Positions 9,305 to 18,749 of a stretch of 64,000 bases of DNA are shown here, in pieces; position 1 is the first letter of the stretch; each line of letters opens with the position of its first letter. The DNA is taken from the NCBI RefSeq assembly GCF_002269345.1, contig NZ_CP022889.1, positions 2,046,001 to 2,110,000 on the forward strand, written 5' to 3'. Below the pieces are notes generated by a model that worked only from the letters and a program-made list of their open reading frames with translations, was not told the origin of the DNA and did not search any database. The translations under genes were made by a program, and so were the position numbers. This stretch comes from Tsuneonella mangrovi. GTDB taxonomy: Bacteria; Pseudomonadota; Alphaproteobacteria; Sphingomonadales; Sphingomonadaceae.

Positions 9305-11983
9305 ATGTCACGACGGACCATGCATATGCTCGGCGCTGCCGGCATCGCACTCGCCGCTTCGGTGATCGCACAACCGGCTCTCGCGCAGGATGCGAGCAGC
9401 GATACTTCCACGACTTCGGCAGATACTTCGACGCAGGACCAGATCGTCGTGATCGGCACCCGCCGTACCGACCGTACGGTGACCGACTCCGCATCGCCGG
9501 TCGACGTGATCGGGGCTAGCGACCTGGTCGCCCAGCCGACCGCCAGCATGATCGATGCAGTCAAGAACGTGGTCCCCTCGTTCTTCGTCGGCCAGAACAC
9601 CATTTCGGACGCTTCGACCTTCGTGCGTTCGGCCTCGCTGCGCGGCCTCCCGGGCGACGAAGTGCTGGTGATGATCAACGGCAAGCGCTTCAACCGTTCG
9701 GCGCTGGTCCAGGTTTACGCCGGTGGCGACACCGCGCTATCGTTCGGCTCGCAAGGTCCGGACATTTCCTCGATCCCCTCGCTGGCAATCTCCAACCTGC
9801 AGGTTCTGCGCGAAGGCGCGACTGCGCAATACGGTTCGGACGCGATTGCGGGCGTGCTCAACTTCGGCCTACGCAAGAAGGCCGGCCTCGAAATGCAGGC
9901 GCGTTACGGCCAGTATTACGACAACGGTGACGGCAAGAGCTACATGATCGCCGCCAATGTCGGCTTCAACCTCGGTAGCCGCGGGTTCCTCAACGTCACC
10001 GGCGAATACGACGACGACGGCCAGACCAGCCGCGGCGTCCAGCGCGCGACGGCAGTCGATTTCGCGGCCAACAACCCCGGTCTCGCAGACCAGTTGCCCA
10101 ATTATCCGGGGCCGGTGCAGATCTGGGGCTCCTCGCCGGTGCATGGCTACAAGCTGATGCTCAACAGCGAGTACGACCTGACCGACGGTGTCACGTTCTA
10201 CATGTTCGGCAACTACGCCTACAAGAAAGCGGACGAGAGCTTCAACTACCGCGAAGCGCAACCGTGGACCGCCGAACGCTACAACGGCACGACCACCTCG
10301 ATCGCTTCGGGCAACTCGAACTCCGCCTTCCGTCACGACGTCTACCTGACGCCGTGCCCGACCGGCAACGCAACCTGTCCGACGGGCGGTTTCGTCAAGG
10401 ACACCAACGTCTACAACTTCGCGACTCTCTATCCGGCGGGCTTTACTCCGCGCTTTATCGGTGAGACGCGCGAGGCTTATGGCACGGTGGGCCTGAAAGG
10501 CGAATCGGGTAACTTCACCTGGGATCTTTCGGGTACCGCGGCGCGCAACTCGCTCAAGCTGTCGATGAACAGCTCGCTCGCTCCGTCGTTCGGGCCGGAC
10601 AGCCAGACGAGCTTCCAGTTCGGCACGCTGATCCAGACCGAGACCGACGGCAACCTCGACCTGACCTACGCGATCGATGCTGGCCTCTACAGCCCGCTGA
10701 CGCTGTCGGCCGGTGCCGAGTACCGGCGCGAGTCCTACGAAGCGACCGCAGGTGACCTCCAGTCGTATGCGCCGGGTCCCTATTCGGTGCAGGATCTCTA
10801 CACCGAGACGTCTCCGGGTGTTTACGCCTATGATAGCACGGTCACCATGCCTCCGGGCGCGAGCGGCTACGGCGGCACCAGCCCGGCTTCTGCGGGTAGC
10901 TATTCGCAGAACAGCTACGGTGGCTACCTCGGCCTCGAAGGCGACCTGACCGAGAACCTAACCTTTGGTCTCGCCGGTCGTTTCGAGCACTACGATACGT
11001 TTGGCGATTCGACCGTGGGCAAGGTCAATGCCCTGTATCACCTGACCCCGGAACTTGCTGTTCGCGCCACTTACGGTACGGGCTTCCATGCTCCTTCGCC
11101 GGGCCAGAACAACGTGCAGATCCTGACGACCTCGTTCGAACAGGGTAACCAGGTGCAAACCGGTACGTACCCGGTCACCAGTGCGATCGCGCAGTACTAC
11201 GGCGCGAAGACGCTGAGTCCGGAGAAGTCGACCAACTTCGGCTTCGGCTTCGTGATCAATCCGAGCAGTGCCTTCACGATGACGATCGACGCCTATTCGA
11301 TCAAGGTGAAGAACCGCATCGGCGTGTCGGATACGTTCCACGTCTCGGCTGCCGACCTCATCGCCCAGCCGGCGCTTTCTGCGGTCGGACTCGGCGGTGC
11401 AGTCCAGTACTTCACCAACGGCTTCGATACGAAGACCGTCGGTGTCGACCTGGTGAGCACCTACAAGACCGATCTCATGGGCGGTCCGCTGGCGCTGACG
11501 TTAGCCTACAACTACAACAAGAGCACGGTGACCAGCTACGACCCGACCGTGATCGGGCCGACCCAGCTGATCGACATCCAGTACCTCGCACCGAACCATC
11601 GTGCGAACTTCGCGGCCAACTGGCAGATGGGCAATTTCACGTTCAACCTGCGTGAAAGCTACTACGGTGTGTGGCGCGATTCGAACGACTACCCGATCCG
11701 TGCGGGTAACGTTTCGTCGGGTGCGCTCATCGATGGCCAGCACTTCGGTGCGAAGTTCCTGACCGATATCGATGTGAGCTACACCTTCGCCGATCAATAC
11801 ACGCTGACGGTCGGGGCGAACAACCTGTTCAACATCAAGCCCGACCCGATCATGGCGACGGTCAACAACCCGATCTACACCGCCACCGGCGGTCTCGGGA
11901 ACGGTTCGGTCTACCCGCGTTCGGGCGGTCCGTTCGGGTTCAACGGCGGGTTCTGGTACGTCAAGCTCGGCGTGAAGTACTGA
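9305..11983 (+). CDS. TonB-dependent outer-membrane receptor
   Basis: 892-residue TonB-dependent receptor. A signal peptide (about residues 1-28, ending ALAQ) is followed by a Ser/Thr/Asp-rich spacer, a TonB-box-like DQIVVIGTRR, the plug domain (RGLPGDEVLVMINGKR, REGATAQYGSDAIAGVLNF), and a long 22-stranded-barrel region ending in an aromatic residue-rich strand (FWYVKLGVKY). Such receptors import siderophores, vitamins, sugars or other large substrates using TonB energy; the ligand is not identifiable. ATG 9305 is preferred over ATG 9290 because GAGGTG sits about 7 bases upstream of 9305. It is monocistronic, with a strong terminator downstream. Confidence 0.95.
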   Translation: MSRRTMHMLGAAGIALAASVIAQPALAQDASSDTSTTSADTSTQDQIVVIGTRRTDRTVTDSASPVDVIGASDLVAQPTASMIDAVKNVVPSFFVGQNTISDASTFVRSASLRGLPGDEVLVMINGKRFNRSALVQVYAGGDTALSFGSQGPDISSIPSLAISNLQVLREGATAQYGSDAIAGVLNFGLRKKAGLEMQARYGQYYDNGDGKSYMIAANVGFNLGSRGFLNVTGEYDDDGQTSRGVQRATAVDFAANNPGLADQLPNYPGPVQIWGSSPVHGYKLMLNSEYDLTDGVTFYMFGNYAYKKADESFNYREAQPWTAERYNGTTTSIASGNSNSAFRHDVYLTPCPTGNATCPTGGFVKDTNVYNFATLYPAGFTPRFIGETREAYGTVGLKGESGNFTWDLSGTAARNSLKLSMNSSLAPSFGPDSQTSFQFGTLIQTETDGNLDLTYAIDAGLYSPLTLSAGAEYRRESYEATAGDLQSYAPGPYSVQDLYTETSPGVYAYDSTVTMPPGASGYGGTSPASAGSYSQNSYGGYLGLEGDLTENLTFGLAGRFEHYDTFGDSTVGKVNALYHLTPELAVRATYGTGFHAPSPGQNNVQILTTSFEQGNQVQTGTYPVTSAIAQYYGAKTLSPEKSTNFGFGFVINPSSAFTMTIDAYSIKVKNRIGVSDTFHVSAADLIAQPALSAVGLGGAVQYFTNGFDTKTVGVDLVSTYKTDLMGGPLALTLAYNYNKSTVTSYDPTVIGPTQLIDIQYLAPNHRANFAANWQMGNFTFNLRESYYGVWRDSNDYPIRAGNVSSGALIDGQHFGAKFLTDIDVSYTFADQYTLTVGANNLFNIKPDPIMATVNNPIYTATGGLGNGSVYPRSGGPFGFNGGFWYVKLGVKY

Positions 11984-12007
11984 TCCCTTCGGGACGTTAC
12001 GCGAAAG

Positions 12008-12039
12008 GCCCGGTCGACCACAGGTCGGCCGGGCTTTTT
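12008..12039 (+). terminator. Rho-independent terminator after the receptor
   Basis: Twelve-base arms GCCCGGTCGACC and GGTCGGCCGGGC with one G-T pair around a 3-base loop, followed by TTTTT. It closes the TonB-receptor transcript and lies just before the convergent flavin reductase gene. Confidence 0.9.
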
Positions 12040-12052
12040 CGTTTTAGTTCCC

Positions 12053-12694
12053 CTACGACCGCTCGGGCAGCGGCCAGTCGACCCGGTCGAGTTTGAGCTG
12101 GTCCGAGCCGCGCCAGTACCACCCGCTGCCGTGCGCGCGCCCGACGAGGTCCATTGCCGGGGCATCGATCCGCAGCTTGCCGTCTTCGTCGCCAACGAAC
12201 CGGTCGTCGATATGGGTAGCGAGGACTTCGCCGAGCACGATCCCGCCGCCTGGATGGGTTTCGATGTATTGCCACAGGCGGCATTCGTAGCCGACAGGGG
12301 CATCGGCGATCAGTGGCGGGGCAACCAGCGAAGAAGGCGTGGTCGACAGGCCCGCGGCCGCCAGCTCGTCTTCCCCGGACGGCGCGGCAGCAGCGGTATC
12401 GACCATCGCGCGCGCCTGCGCATGCGATACCAGCGAGACCGTGAACTCGCCTGCCGCGCGGATGTTGCGCAGCGAATCTTTCTCGCGCTCACCCTTGCGG
12501 ATCGTGTCCGAGCCAATACCGATCGCCAGTAGCGGCGGGGTTCCGCCCATCGCGTTGAAGAACGAATAGGGCGCGGCATTCACTCGCCCCTGATCGTCGA
12601 TCGTCGTCACCCACGCGATCGGGCGCGGATGCACGGTGTTGACCAGCAGCTTGTAACGGGTTGCGTGGTCGAGCTCGTTCATGGTGAACTGCAT
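12053..12694 (-). CDS. Flavin reductase-like FMN-binding protein
   Basis: 213-residue protein of the flavin-reductase-like domain family (split-barrel FMN binding). Visible features are the N-terminal RYKLLVNTVHPRPIAWVTT segment and APYSFFNAMGGTPPLLAIGI, which form the FMN-binding barrel. Members reduce free flavin with NAD(P)H or act as flavoproteins of unknown reaction. ATG 12694 is chosen because an AGGAGG sequence lies 11 bases upstream; the longer frame from 12757 lacks one. It is separated from the upstream porin gene by a hairpin, and nothing in the sequence links it to a partner monooxygenase. Confidence 0.85.
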   Translation of the reverse strand: MQFTMNELDHATRYKLLVNTVHPRPIAWVTTIDDQGRVNAAPYSFFNAMGGTPPLLAIGIGSDTIRKGEREKDSLRNIRAAGEFTVSLVSHAQARAMVDTAAAAPSGEDELAAAGLSTTPSSLVAPPLIADAPVGYECRLWQYIETHPGGGIVLGEVLATHIDDRFVGDEDGKLRIDAPAMDLVGRAHGSGWYWRGSDQLKLDRVDWPLPERS

Positions 12695-12765
12695 GGGTCG
12701 ATTGGCCTCCTGTTTTGCAGCCATGTGGGGCGCGGCGGTCTGGCTGGCAAGCGACACATGGCAAG

Positions 12766-12797
12766 ACCCCCGCCGGCATTGCTGCCGACGGGGGGCC
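12766..12797 (-). terminator. GC-rich hairpin downstream of the porin
   Basis: CCCCGCCGGCA and TGCCGACGGGG arms around a 4-base loop, 50 bases past the porin stop codon on the minus strand. A T-rich stretch is poor (TCTTG), so it may be a weak or factor-assisted terminator. Confidence 0.5.
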
Positions 12798-12847
12798 TGA
12801 ATAGCAGTCCGGTCCTTGGCTGAAGGGCCGGCGCCGATTGCGGTGTA

Positions 12848-14128
12848 TTACCAGCGGAAGCGGCTGTAGATGCCGAACTCGTCGCGGGTCGCCTGGCCGG
12901 AGCCAAGGTGGCCGATGGCGATGCCGTCGTCGCCGCTGTCACGCTTGTAGACCAGCGCGATGTCGACGATCTTCGCCGGGCTGTATTCGACGCCGACGTT
13001 GAAGTAGTGGTTGACCTGCAGCGGAGCGAGCTCCTTGTTCGGCTTCACCCAGTCGTAGCGACCGAACACGCCCCACTTGTCGACTGGCTGGATCGACGCG
13101 AAGATCGAGTAGCCTTCCGAGGAGATGTCCATCGTCGGCGAAATCGCGCCGGTCACGTTGTTCCAGTTGGTGGCGTGGAAGTATTCGCCGCCGATCGTGA
13201 ACGGAACTGCGGAAACCTTGCCCTTGTAGGCCAGCAGCGCGTCGAAGCGGTTGGCGGTCTTCAGGTTGGTGGTCGTGCCATCATCCTTGCCGAGCTTGCC
13301 GGTATGACCGCCAATCGCTGCGTTGAAGCCGTGATAGCTCAGCGCCAGGCGGCCTTCGAGGTCGATCGACTTGGTCATCTTGATGGTCTTGTAGCCGGCG
13401 CCATTGGTCGCCGAGACCTGGTAGTTGACGAGCCCGTCGGCCAGCTTGCCTTGCACGTGAACGCCCCAGTCCGACGAAGTGCCGAACTTGTCGAGGTCGG
13501 TCAGCGTGTTCTCGATGTAGCGGTGGCCATAGATTCCCTCGACATAAGGGATCCACGGCATGTCGGTCGCACCGAGGCGGACGTCCAGCGCCTTGCTGAA
13601 GTTGGCGCGGAGGTAGGCCTTCTTGACGTAGAGTTGCGCGCCCGAGCCGTTGGCCGAAGTCACGTCGGTGGTGATGTTGCCCGACAGCACGTCGTTGAAC
13701 TTGTGGTCGATGCCGACATAGAAACGCTTGAACTCGAAGCCGCCGCCCTTCTGGACGTTGTTGCCGGCGGCATCGTCGGCGCTGATCGTGCTCATGTTGA
13801 AATACATGCGGCCCGAGATCTTGGTGTCTGCAGCCCAGCTGGCCGAACCGAGATCGGCCTTGCTGGCCTTGGCTGCGGTAGCCGTCTCGTTGGCTGCAGC
13901 GGCGGTGGTGGCCGCCTGGTTGGCCGCAGTCGCCGCGGCGTCCGCCTGCGACTTCGTGGCGTCGAGCTGCGACTGAAGCGCATCGATGCGCGCTGCCATC
14001 GCCTGCATCTGCGCCCGCATCTGGGCGATTTCAGCCTCAGCCGATGTGGCGTCCTGCGCCTGGGCGGGCATTGCCCAGCCAACTGCGATGGCGATTGCGA
14101 TCGCCGATCCACTGACCTTCTTCAACAT
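12848..14128 (-). CDS. Outer-membrane porin (OprP/OprO type) with N-terminal coiled coil
   Basis: 426-residue porin. It has a signal peptide ending at about residue 25 (AMPAQAQ), then a heptad-rich coiled coil (about 28-70, AEIAQMRAQMQAMAARIDAL) and an Ala/Thr-rich linker, then a beta barrel with the FKRFYVGIDHKFND segment characteristic of phosphate-selective-porin-like proteins, and a C-terminal RFRW strand ending in an aromatic residue, as needed for BAM recognition. Transport specificity is not evident. ATG 14128 is preferred to the upstream ATG at 14146 because GAGGG lies 10 bases upstream and the product starts with a standard signal sequence. It is divergent from ald. Confidence 0.9.
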   Translation of the reverse strand: MLKKVSGSAIAIAIAVGWAMPAQAQDATSAEAEIAQMRAQMQAMAARIDALQSQLDATKSQADAAATAANQAATTAAAANETATAAKASKADLGSASWAADTKISGRMYFNMSTISADDAAGNNVQKGGGFEFKRFYVGIDHKFNDVLSGNITTDVTSANGSGAQLYVKKAYLRANFSKALDVRLGATDMPWIPYVEGIYGHRYIENTLTDLDKFGTSSDWGVHVQGKLADGLVNYQVSATNGAGYKTIKMTKSIDLEGRLALSYHGFNAAIGGHTGKLGKDDGTTTNLKTANRFDALLAYKGKVSAVPFTIGGEYFHATNWNNVTGAISPTMDISSEGYSIFASIQPVDKWGVFGRYDWVKPNKELAPLQVNHYFNVGVEYSPAKIVDIALVYKRDSGDDGIAIGHLGSGQATRDEFGIYSRFRW

Positions 14129-14310
14129 TGGAGTAGTGTCCCTCATGACATCAGGTTTTCTCTGACGCGCCGCCTGTATGGTCCTAATGTGACTCCTGTA
14201 TGACGGTATCCACATGTTCGAGCGGACTGGGTGCGAACAGGGTTTTTCGGATCGTGCTTGCCCGACGTTGGTTGCAATTGTAACGGGACGCGCAAGAAGG
14301 AGATCGCCCG

Positions 14311-15429
14311 ATGCGCATTGGCTGCCCGAAGGAAATCAAGGACAACGAATTTCGCGTGGGGCTGACCCCTGAAAGCGCGCGCGAACTCGTCGCCCACGGC
14401 CACGAAGTATGGATGGAAACCGGTGCCGGGCTGGGCATCGGAGCCGATGACGACGAGTACGTCGCGGCGGGCGCGGTTATCAAGCCTGGGCCCGAGCCGA
14501 TTTTCGCCGAGTGTGAAATGGTCGTGAAGGTCAAGGAGCCGCAAGCGGTCGAGCGCGCGCGGCTGCGCAAGGACCAGGTGCTCTATACCTATCTTCACCT
14601 CGCGCCCGACCCGGCGCAGACCGCCGATCTCGTCAAGTCGGGCGTGACCGCGATCGCTTACGAGACTGTCACTGGTCCGGGCGGCACCTTGCCGCTGCTC
14701 AAGCCGATGAGCCAGGTTGCGGGGCGGATGAGCATCCAGGCCGGTGCCAACGCGCTCGAAAAAGTGCATGGCGGGCGCGGCGTTCTGCTGGGCGGCGTTC
14801 CGGGCGTGCTGCCGGGCAAGGTCGTGGTAATCGGCGGCGGCGTGGTCGGCTTCAACGCGGCGCAGATGGCCGTGGGGCTGGGCGCTGACACCACGATTCT
14901 CGACCGCGACCCCGAAGTGCTCGAGCGTTTGGGGATCCACTTCGAAAGCCGCGCCAAGACGCGCTTTTCGAACAAGGCCAACCTCCACGAGGCGGTGTGC
15001 GAAGCCGATCTTGTGATCGGCGCGGTACTGGTTCCCGGTGCGGCCGCTCCCAAGCTGGTGACGCGCGACATGTTGAAGGACATGCGTCCCGGCGCGGTGC
15101 TGGTCGACGTCGCGATCGACCAGGGCGGGTGTTTCGAAACCAGCCATGCGACGACCCATTCCGATCCGACCTACATCGTCGACGGGATCGTTCATTACTG
15201 CGTGGCCAATATGCCCGGCGCGGTCGCCCGCACGAGCACCTATGCGCTCAACAACGTGACCCTGCCGCACGCGCTCACCATTGCGCGACTCGGCTGGAAG
15301 GAAGCGATGCGGCAGAACCCGCACCTTGCTGCCGGACTCAACGTTCATGCCGGCAACGTGACCTACAAGGCGGTCGCCGACGAGCTGGGCTACGACTACG
15401 TGCCGGTATCGGAATTGCTCGGCGCGTAA
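14311..15429 (+). CDS. ald: Alanine dehydrogenase
   Basis: 372-residue NAD-dependent L-alanine dehydrogenase (alanine to pyruvate plus ammonia). The N-terminal [20 protein letters not shown] is the family signature, the substrate lysine lies in MVVKVKEPQ and the catalytic histidine in [10 protein letters not shown], and the Rossmann fold [20 protein letters not shown] is near residue 170, ending with Asp in ILDRD. Length is exactly that of the family. AAGGAG is 8 bases upstream of ATG 14311. The upstream gap holds GGTTGCAATTGTAAC, resembling the TGCAAC repeats in front of the receptor gene. Confidence 0.97.
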   Translation: MRIGCPKEIKDNEFRVGLTPESARELVAHGHEVWMETGAGLGIGADDDEYVAAGAVIKPGPEPIFAECEMVVKVKEPQAVERARLRKDQVLYTYLHLAPDPAQTADLVKSGVTAIAYETVTGPGGTLPLLKPMSQVAGRMSIQAGANALEKVHGGRGVLLGGVPGVLPGKVVVIGGGVVGFNAAQMAVGLGADTTILDRDPEVLERLGIHFESRAKTRFSNKANLHEAVCEADLVIGAVLVPGAAAPKLVTRDMLKDMRPGAVLVDVAIDQGGCFETSHATTHSDPTYIVDGIVHYCVANMPGAVARTSTYALNNVTLPHALTIARLGWKEAMRQNPHLAAGLNVHAGNVTYKAVADELGYDYVPVSELLGA

Positions 15430-15451
15430 CCGCGCGCCGCCCTGTCCGCGG

Positions 15452-16378
15452 TCAGCTGGGCTTCCAGCCGATCTCGGCGAACTTGGCGGACTTGGGAATG
15501 TCGGTCACCGCTTCGTTGATCGCGACCGATTCGCCCGGCGCGAGCGACTTCTTGGGTGGGGGGACTTCCCAGCTGTAGACGATCCGGTCGCGGGCATCAC
15601 GCAGCACGATCAGGATCGAAGGGACGCTGACCGTCGTGCGGCCGATATTCTTGACTGTGCCGCTCGCGCCGAAAAACTCGGTGCCGTTGGGCAACACGCG
15701 CCGTTCCTGCTTGCTGGCGGGGAAATCGAGCACCAGGTCGGGTTTGCCCATGGCAAAAGTCGGGCGGCTCACCGGCACCCAGTCGGGCAGCCCCCAGTAA
15801 CTGACCGCACCGACGGTGCCGATCGCGCAGACCGCGAATACCGCCGCTGCTGCGGTCCAAAGCTTGAGCGCGTTGCGCCGCCGCCGGAACGGTGGCTCGT
15901 AATCGAATTGCGAGACCTCTTCCGCCTCGGCGTATGCATCAGGGTCGGGCGCGGTGGAAGCTTCGACCACAGTCGGGGTTGCCGGTGCGGCGAACTCGGG
16001 AGGGGGAGGCGCGACCTCTTCCTCGGGCGGCTCCGACCGGCTTTCGACGTGGGGTTCGTCCGACCGGACCGAAAATCCGGTTGCCGGTTTCTCGGCGGGA
16101 TCGGTCTCGGCATCCGACCCGGCATCGGACTGCGGTTCCGGTTCGCGCTCTGTGACAGCCGTTTCGGCTTCGGTTTCGGCGCTTTGTGCCTCCGGGGCCT
16201 GATCCGGAGCCGCCGCAGATGCCGTCGGAGGTGCCGCCGCTGGCTCGGCTGCAAGTTGGGGTCCTTCCTGGAACCAACTGGTCCGGCACTTGGCACAGCG
16301 AACCGTCCGCCCTTCGATCCCGATGGCGGTATCCGGCACGACATAGCGGGTCGCGCAGGCGGGGCAGGCTATAATCAT
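15452..16378 (-). CDS. MJ0042-type zinc-ribbon membrane protein
   Basis: 308-residue protein with three parts. An N-terminal zinc ribbon, CPACATRY then CAKCRTSWF (about residues 5-33), matches the MJ0042/zinc_ribbon_5 domain. A long acidic, proline-rich linker (about 40-160) follows, then one membrane helix (about 172-192) and a C-terminal DUF3426-like extracytoplasmic beta domain (GTVKNIGRTTVSVPSI onward). Function is unknown; similar proteins are common in alphaproteobacteria. It is divergent from ftsE with about 165 bases between, which is suggestive of but does not prove a cell-envelope role. Confidence 0.85.
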   Translation of the reverse strand: MIIACPACATRYVVPDTAIGIEGRTVRCAKCRTSWFQEGPQLAAEPAAAPPTASAAAPDQAPEAQSAETEAETAVTEREPEPQSDAGSDAETDPAEKPATGFSVRSDEPHVESRSEPPEEEVAPPPPEFAAPATPTVVEASTAPDPDAYAEAEEVSQFDYEPPFRRRRNALKLWTAAAAVFAVCAIGTVGAVSYWGLPDWVPVSRPTFAMGKPDLVLDFPASKQERRVLPNGTEFFGASGTVKNIGRTTVSVPSILIVLRDARDRIVYSWEVPPPKKSLAPGESVAINEAVTDIPKSAKFAEIGWKPS

Positions 16379-16545
16379 CCAGACTGATTCTTAGGGATAC
16401 CTCTTGCGCACAACAATAGCAGGCAGTTGCAGACACGTGTCGCAGGTGGCTTTTTTCCACATCGAAGGGCCGCTATAGCCTCGCAACCGATGGCGTGCGC
16501 TCCGAATTTTCCCCTGTTAACAGGCCGGCCCGAACTGGACCCGCG

Positions 16546-17280
16546 ATGACCGAGGGGCCGCAGGATATCGTCACGTTCGACAATGTCGGGCTGCGCTACG
16601 GCACCGATCGCGAAGTGCTCAGCGACGTTTCCTTCACGCTGCATCCGGGCAGCTTCTACTTCCTCACCGGGGCGAGCGGTGCGGGCAAGACCTCGCTGCT
16701 CAAGCTGCTCTACCTCGCCCAGCGCCAGTCGCGCGGAGTGATTCGCCTGTTCGGGACCGACACGATCACACTCCCGCGCGACCGCTTGCCGGCATTCCGT
16801 CGCCGGCTCGGCGTGGTGTTCCAGAACTTCCGGCTGGTCCCGCACCTCTCCGCGTTCGACAACGTCGCCTTGCCGCTGAGAGTTTCGGGCGTGCGCGAGG
16901 CCGATCTCGCCAAACCGGTGGCCGACATGCTCGAGTGGGTCGGCCTTTCGCACCGCACCGAAGCCAAGCCGGCGACGCTTTCGGGCGGCGAGCAGCAGCG
17001 CGTGGCTATCGCTCGTGCGGTGATCGGGCGGCCCGACATGCTGGTGGCCGACGAGCCGACAGGCAACGTCGACCCCGACATGGCGCTCAAGCTGCTGCGA
17101 CTGTTCGAAGCGCTCAACCGGCTGGGCACGACCGTTGTGGTCGCGACGCACGATGTCCACCTGCTGCGCAAGGTGTCCGATTCGCTGATCATGCGGCTCG
17201 ACAAGGGGCGTTTGAGCGATCCCACGGGCGCGCTGCGCTACCCCCCGCGGCGCGAACCACGTGCCGGGATGCTGCCATGA
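16546..17280 (+). CDS. ftsE: FtsE, cell-division ABC ATPase
   Basis: 244-residue ATPase of the FtsEX complex, which activates periplasmic peptidoglycan hydrolysis at the septum. Walker A GASGAGKTS (about 44-52), Q-loop VVFQNFRLVPHL, signature LSGGEQQRVAIARA, Walker B MLVADEPTGNVD and switch histidine ATHDVH are all present. Start ATG 16546 precedes the conserved N-terminal strand; earlier in-frame codons add residues not expected in the family. The gene overlaps ftsX by 4 bases (ATGA) and heads a four-gene operon ftsE-ftsX-ydcF-plsC. Confidence 0.96.
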   Translation: MTEGPQDIVTFDNVGLRYGTDREVLSDVSFTLHPGSFYFLTGASGAGKTSLLKLLYLAQRQSRGVIRLFGTDTITLPRDRLPAFRRRLGVVFQNFRLVPHLSAFDNVALPLRVSGVREADLAKPVADMLEWVGLSHRTEAKPATLSGGEQQRVAIARAVIGRPDMLVADEPTGNVDPDMALKLLRLFEALNRLGTTVVVATHDVHLLRKVSDSLIMRLDKGRLSDPTGALRYPPRREPRAGMLP

Positions 17281-18218
17281 GCGTCGACCAGCCACCCGCG
17301 GTCAAGCGCACCACTGCGCGCGGCCTCACCCGTTTCGGCGGCGAACGCGCAGCGGCCCTGGTGCCGCAAACGCGGCTTGCTGGTCCGATGCCGTGGGTGA
17401 TCGCGATCATGGTCGCGCTGACCGTCGTCGCGGCAGCGGGCAGTCTTGCGCTGAGCAACATCGCCGGTGTTGCGCAAGGCCAGCTTGCGGGCGCTGCGAC
17501 GGTACAGATCCTCGCCGCCCAACCGACGGAAAAGGCGCGTCAGGCTGACCGCGCGGAGCAGGCGCTGGCCGAGCTGCCCGATGTCGCCGGCCTTCGGAGA
17601 GTGCCGCAGGGCGAGCTCGACAAGCTGCTTGAACCATGGCTCGGCAGCGGGACGAGCGGCGACGAGGCGGTGCCGGTCCCGGCGCTGATCGATGTGCAGC
17701 TGCGCGGTCCGGCCGATGTGGCAACGCTCGACCGGCTACGCTCCGCACTGGCAAGCGCAGCGCCGCAGGCCCGCGTCGATGCCCAGTCCGAATGGCTCGG
17801 CCCGGTATTCTCGGCGATTGCTGCGTTGCAATGGCTCGCGATCGCGTTGATTGCCTTGCTGGCGTTGGCGAGCGCGGCGGCGGTGTGGCTCGCGGCGCGG
17901 AGCGCGCTCGGCAACAATCGCGAAACGATCGAGATCGTCCACCTGCTCGGCGGGACCGACGGGCAGATCGCGCGGATATTCCAGCGCTCGGTGGGATTCG
18001 ATGCCGCAGCGGGCGGTACGGTCGGGCTCGCGCTGGGCCTGGTCGCGATCTGGGTGCTGGGGAGCCGCTTTTCGGCGCTCGATTCTGGGCTCGTGGCAGG
18101 TGGCGGACTGGGAACGCTCGACTGGCTCGCGATCGCCGCGATCCCGCTTGCTGGCGTGGCCATTGCAATGGTTACTGCGCGGATCACGGTGCTGACTGCG
18201 CTCAGGAAGATGCTCTAA
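17277..18218 (+). CDS. ftsX: FtsX, cell-division ABC permease
   Basis: 313-residue membrane partner of FtsE. It has a cytoplasmic N-terminus, a first membrane helix at about 40-60 (WVIAIMVALTVVAAAGSLAL), a periplasmic loop of roughly 110 residues that would contact a murein hydrolase activator, then three further helices (about 185-205, 235-260 and 285-305). It starts in the ATGA overlap with ftsE. Sequence conservation of FtsX is low, so the assignment relies on topology and on position directly after ftsE. Confidence 0.92.
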   Translation: MSVDQPPAVKRTTARGLTRFGGERAAALVPQTRLAGPMPWVIAIMVALTVVAAAGSLALSNIAGVAQGQLAGAATVQILAAQPTEKARQADRAEQALAELPDVAGLRRVPQGELDKLLEPWLGSGTSGDEAVPVPALIDVQLRGPADVATLDRLRSALASAAPQARVDAQSEWLGPVFSAIAALQWLAIALIALLALASAAAVWLAARSALGNNRETIEIVHLLGGTDGQIARIFQRSVGFDAAAGGTVGLALGLVAIWVLGSRFSALDSGLVAGGGLGTLDWLAIAAIPLAGVAIAMVTARITVLTALRKML

Positions 18219-18745
18219 TGATTCGCCTGATCGCCGCTGTGCTGGCCGCCTGGATGATCGGCTTCGTCGTTTTCGCGCTGTCACTACCACAGCCGCTCGC
18301 GGGCACCACGACCGATGCGATCATCGTTCCCACCGGTTCGGCCGGGCGGATCGAGCGTGGGCTCGACGTGCTCGAACACAAGCGGGCGAAAGCGATGCTG
18401 GTGACCGGGGTCGACCGCGAAGTCACTCGGGGCGAATTCGCTGCGCAATACCATGTCCCGGCGCACCTGATGAAGTGCTGCGTGACGCTCGGGTTCGAGG
18501 CGGTCGATACCCGCAGCAACGCCAACGAAGCGGCGGCATGGATCGCGCATCACGGCTATCGTCGGGTCCGGCTAGTGACCGCCGACTGGCATATGCGGCG
18601 CGCCGCGGGGGAGCTGTCCGCGGCCCTGCCGCACGGCGTAACGATGTTTCAGGATGCAGTGACGACCACGCCGTCGCTGCGAAACCTGTTCCTCGAATAC
18701 AACAAGCTGCTGGCCAGCTGGCTGGCGCGGTTGCTGCACCTGTAA
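18218..18745 (+). CDS. YdcF/ElyC-like DUF218 envelope protein
   Basis: 175-residue DUF218 protein with one N-terminal membrane helix (about 1-22) and an extracytoplasmic domain. Family motifs are TDAIIVPTGSAGRIERG at the start of the domain, the TRSNANEAA region (about 107), and VTADWHMRRA, which matches the conserved VTSxxHMxRA of SanA/ElyC/YdcF proteins. Members are tied to peptidoglycan and lipid-carrier homeostasis in enterobacteria; the exact reaction is unknown. The start shares one base with the ftsX stop (TAATG), so it is translationally coupled and probably serves the envelope. Confidence 0.88.
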   Translation: MIRLIAAVLAAWMIGFVVFALSLPQPLAGTTTDAIIVPTGSAGRIERGLDVLEHKRAKAMLVTGVDREVTRGEFAAQYHVPAHLMKCCVTLGFEAVDTRSNANEAAAWIAHHGYRRVRLVTADWHMRRAAGELSAALPHGVTMFQDAVTTTPSLRNLFLEYNKLLASWLARLLHL

Positions 18746-18749
18746 ACCG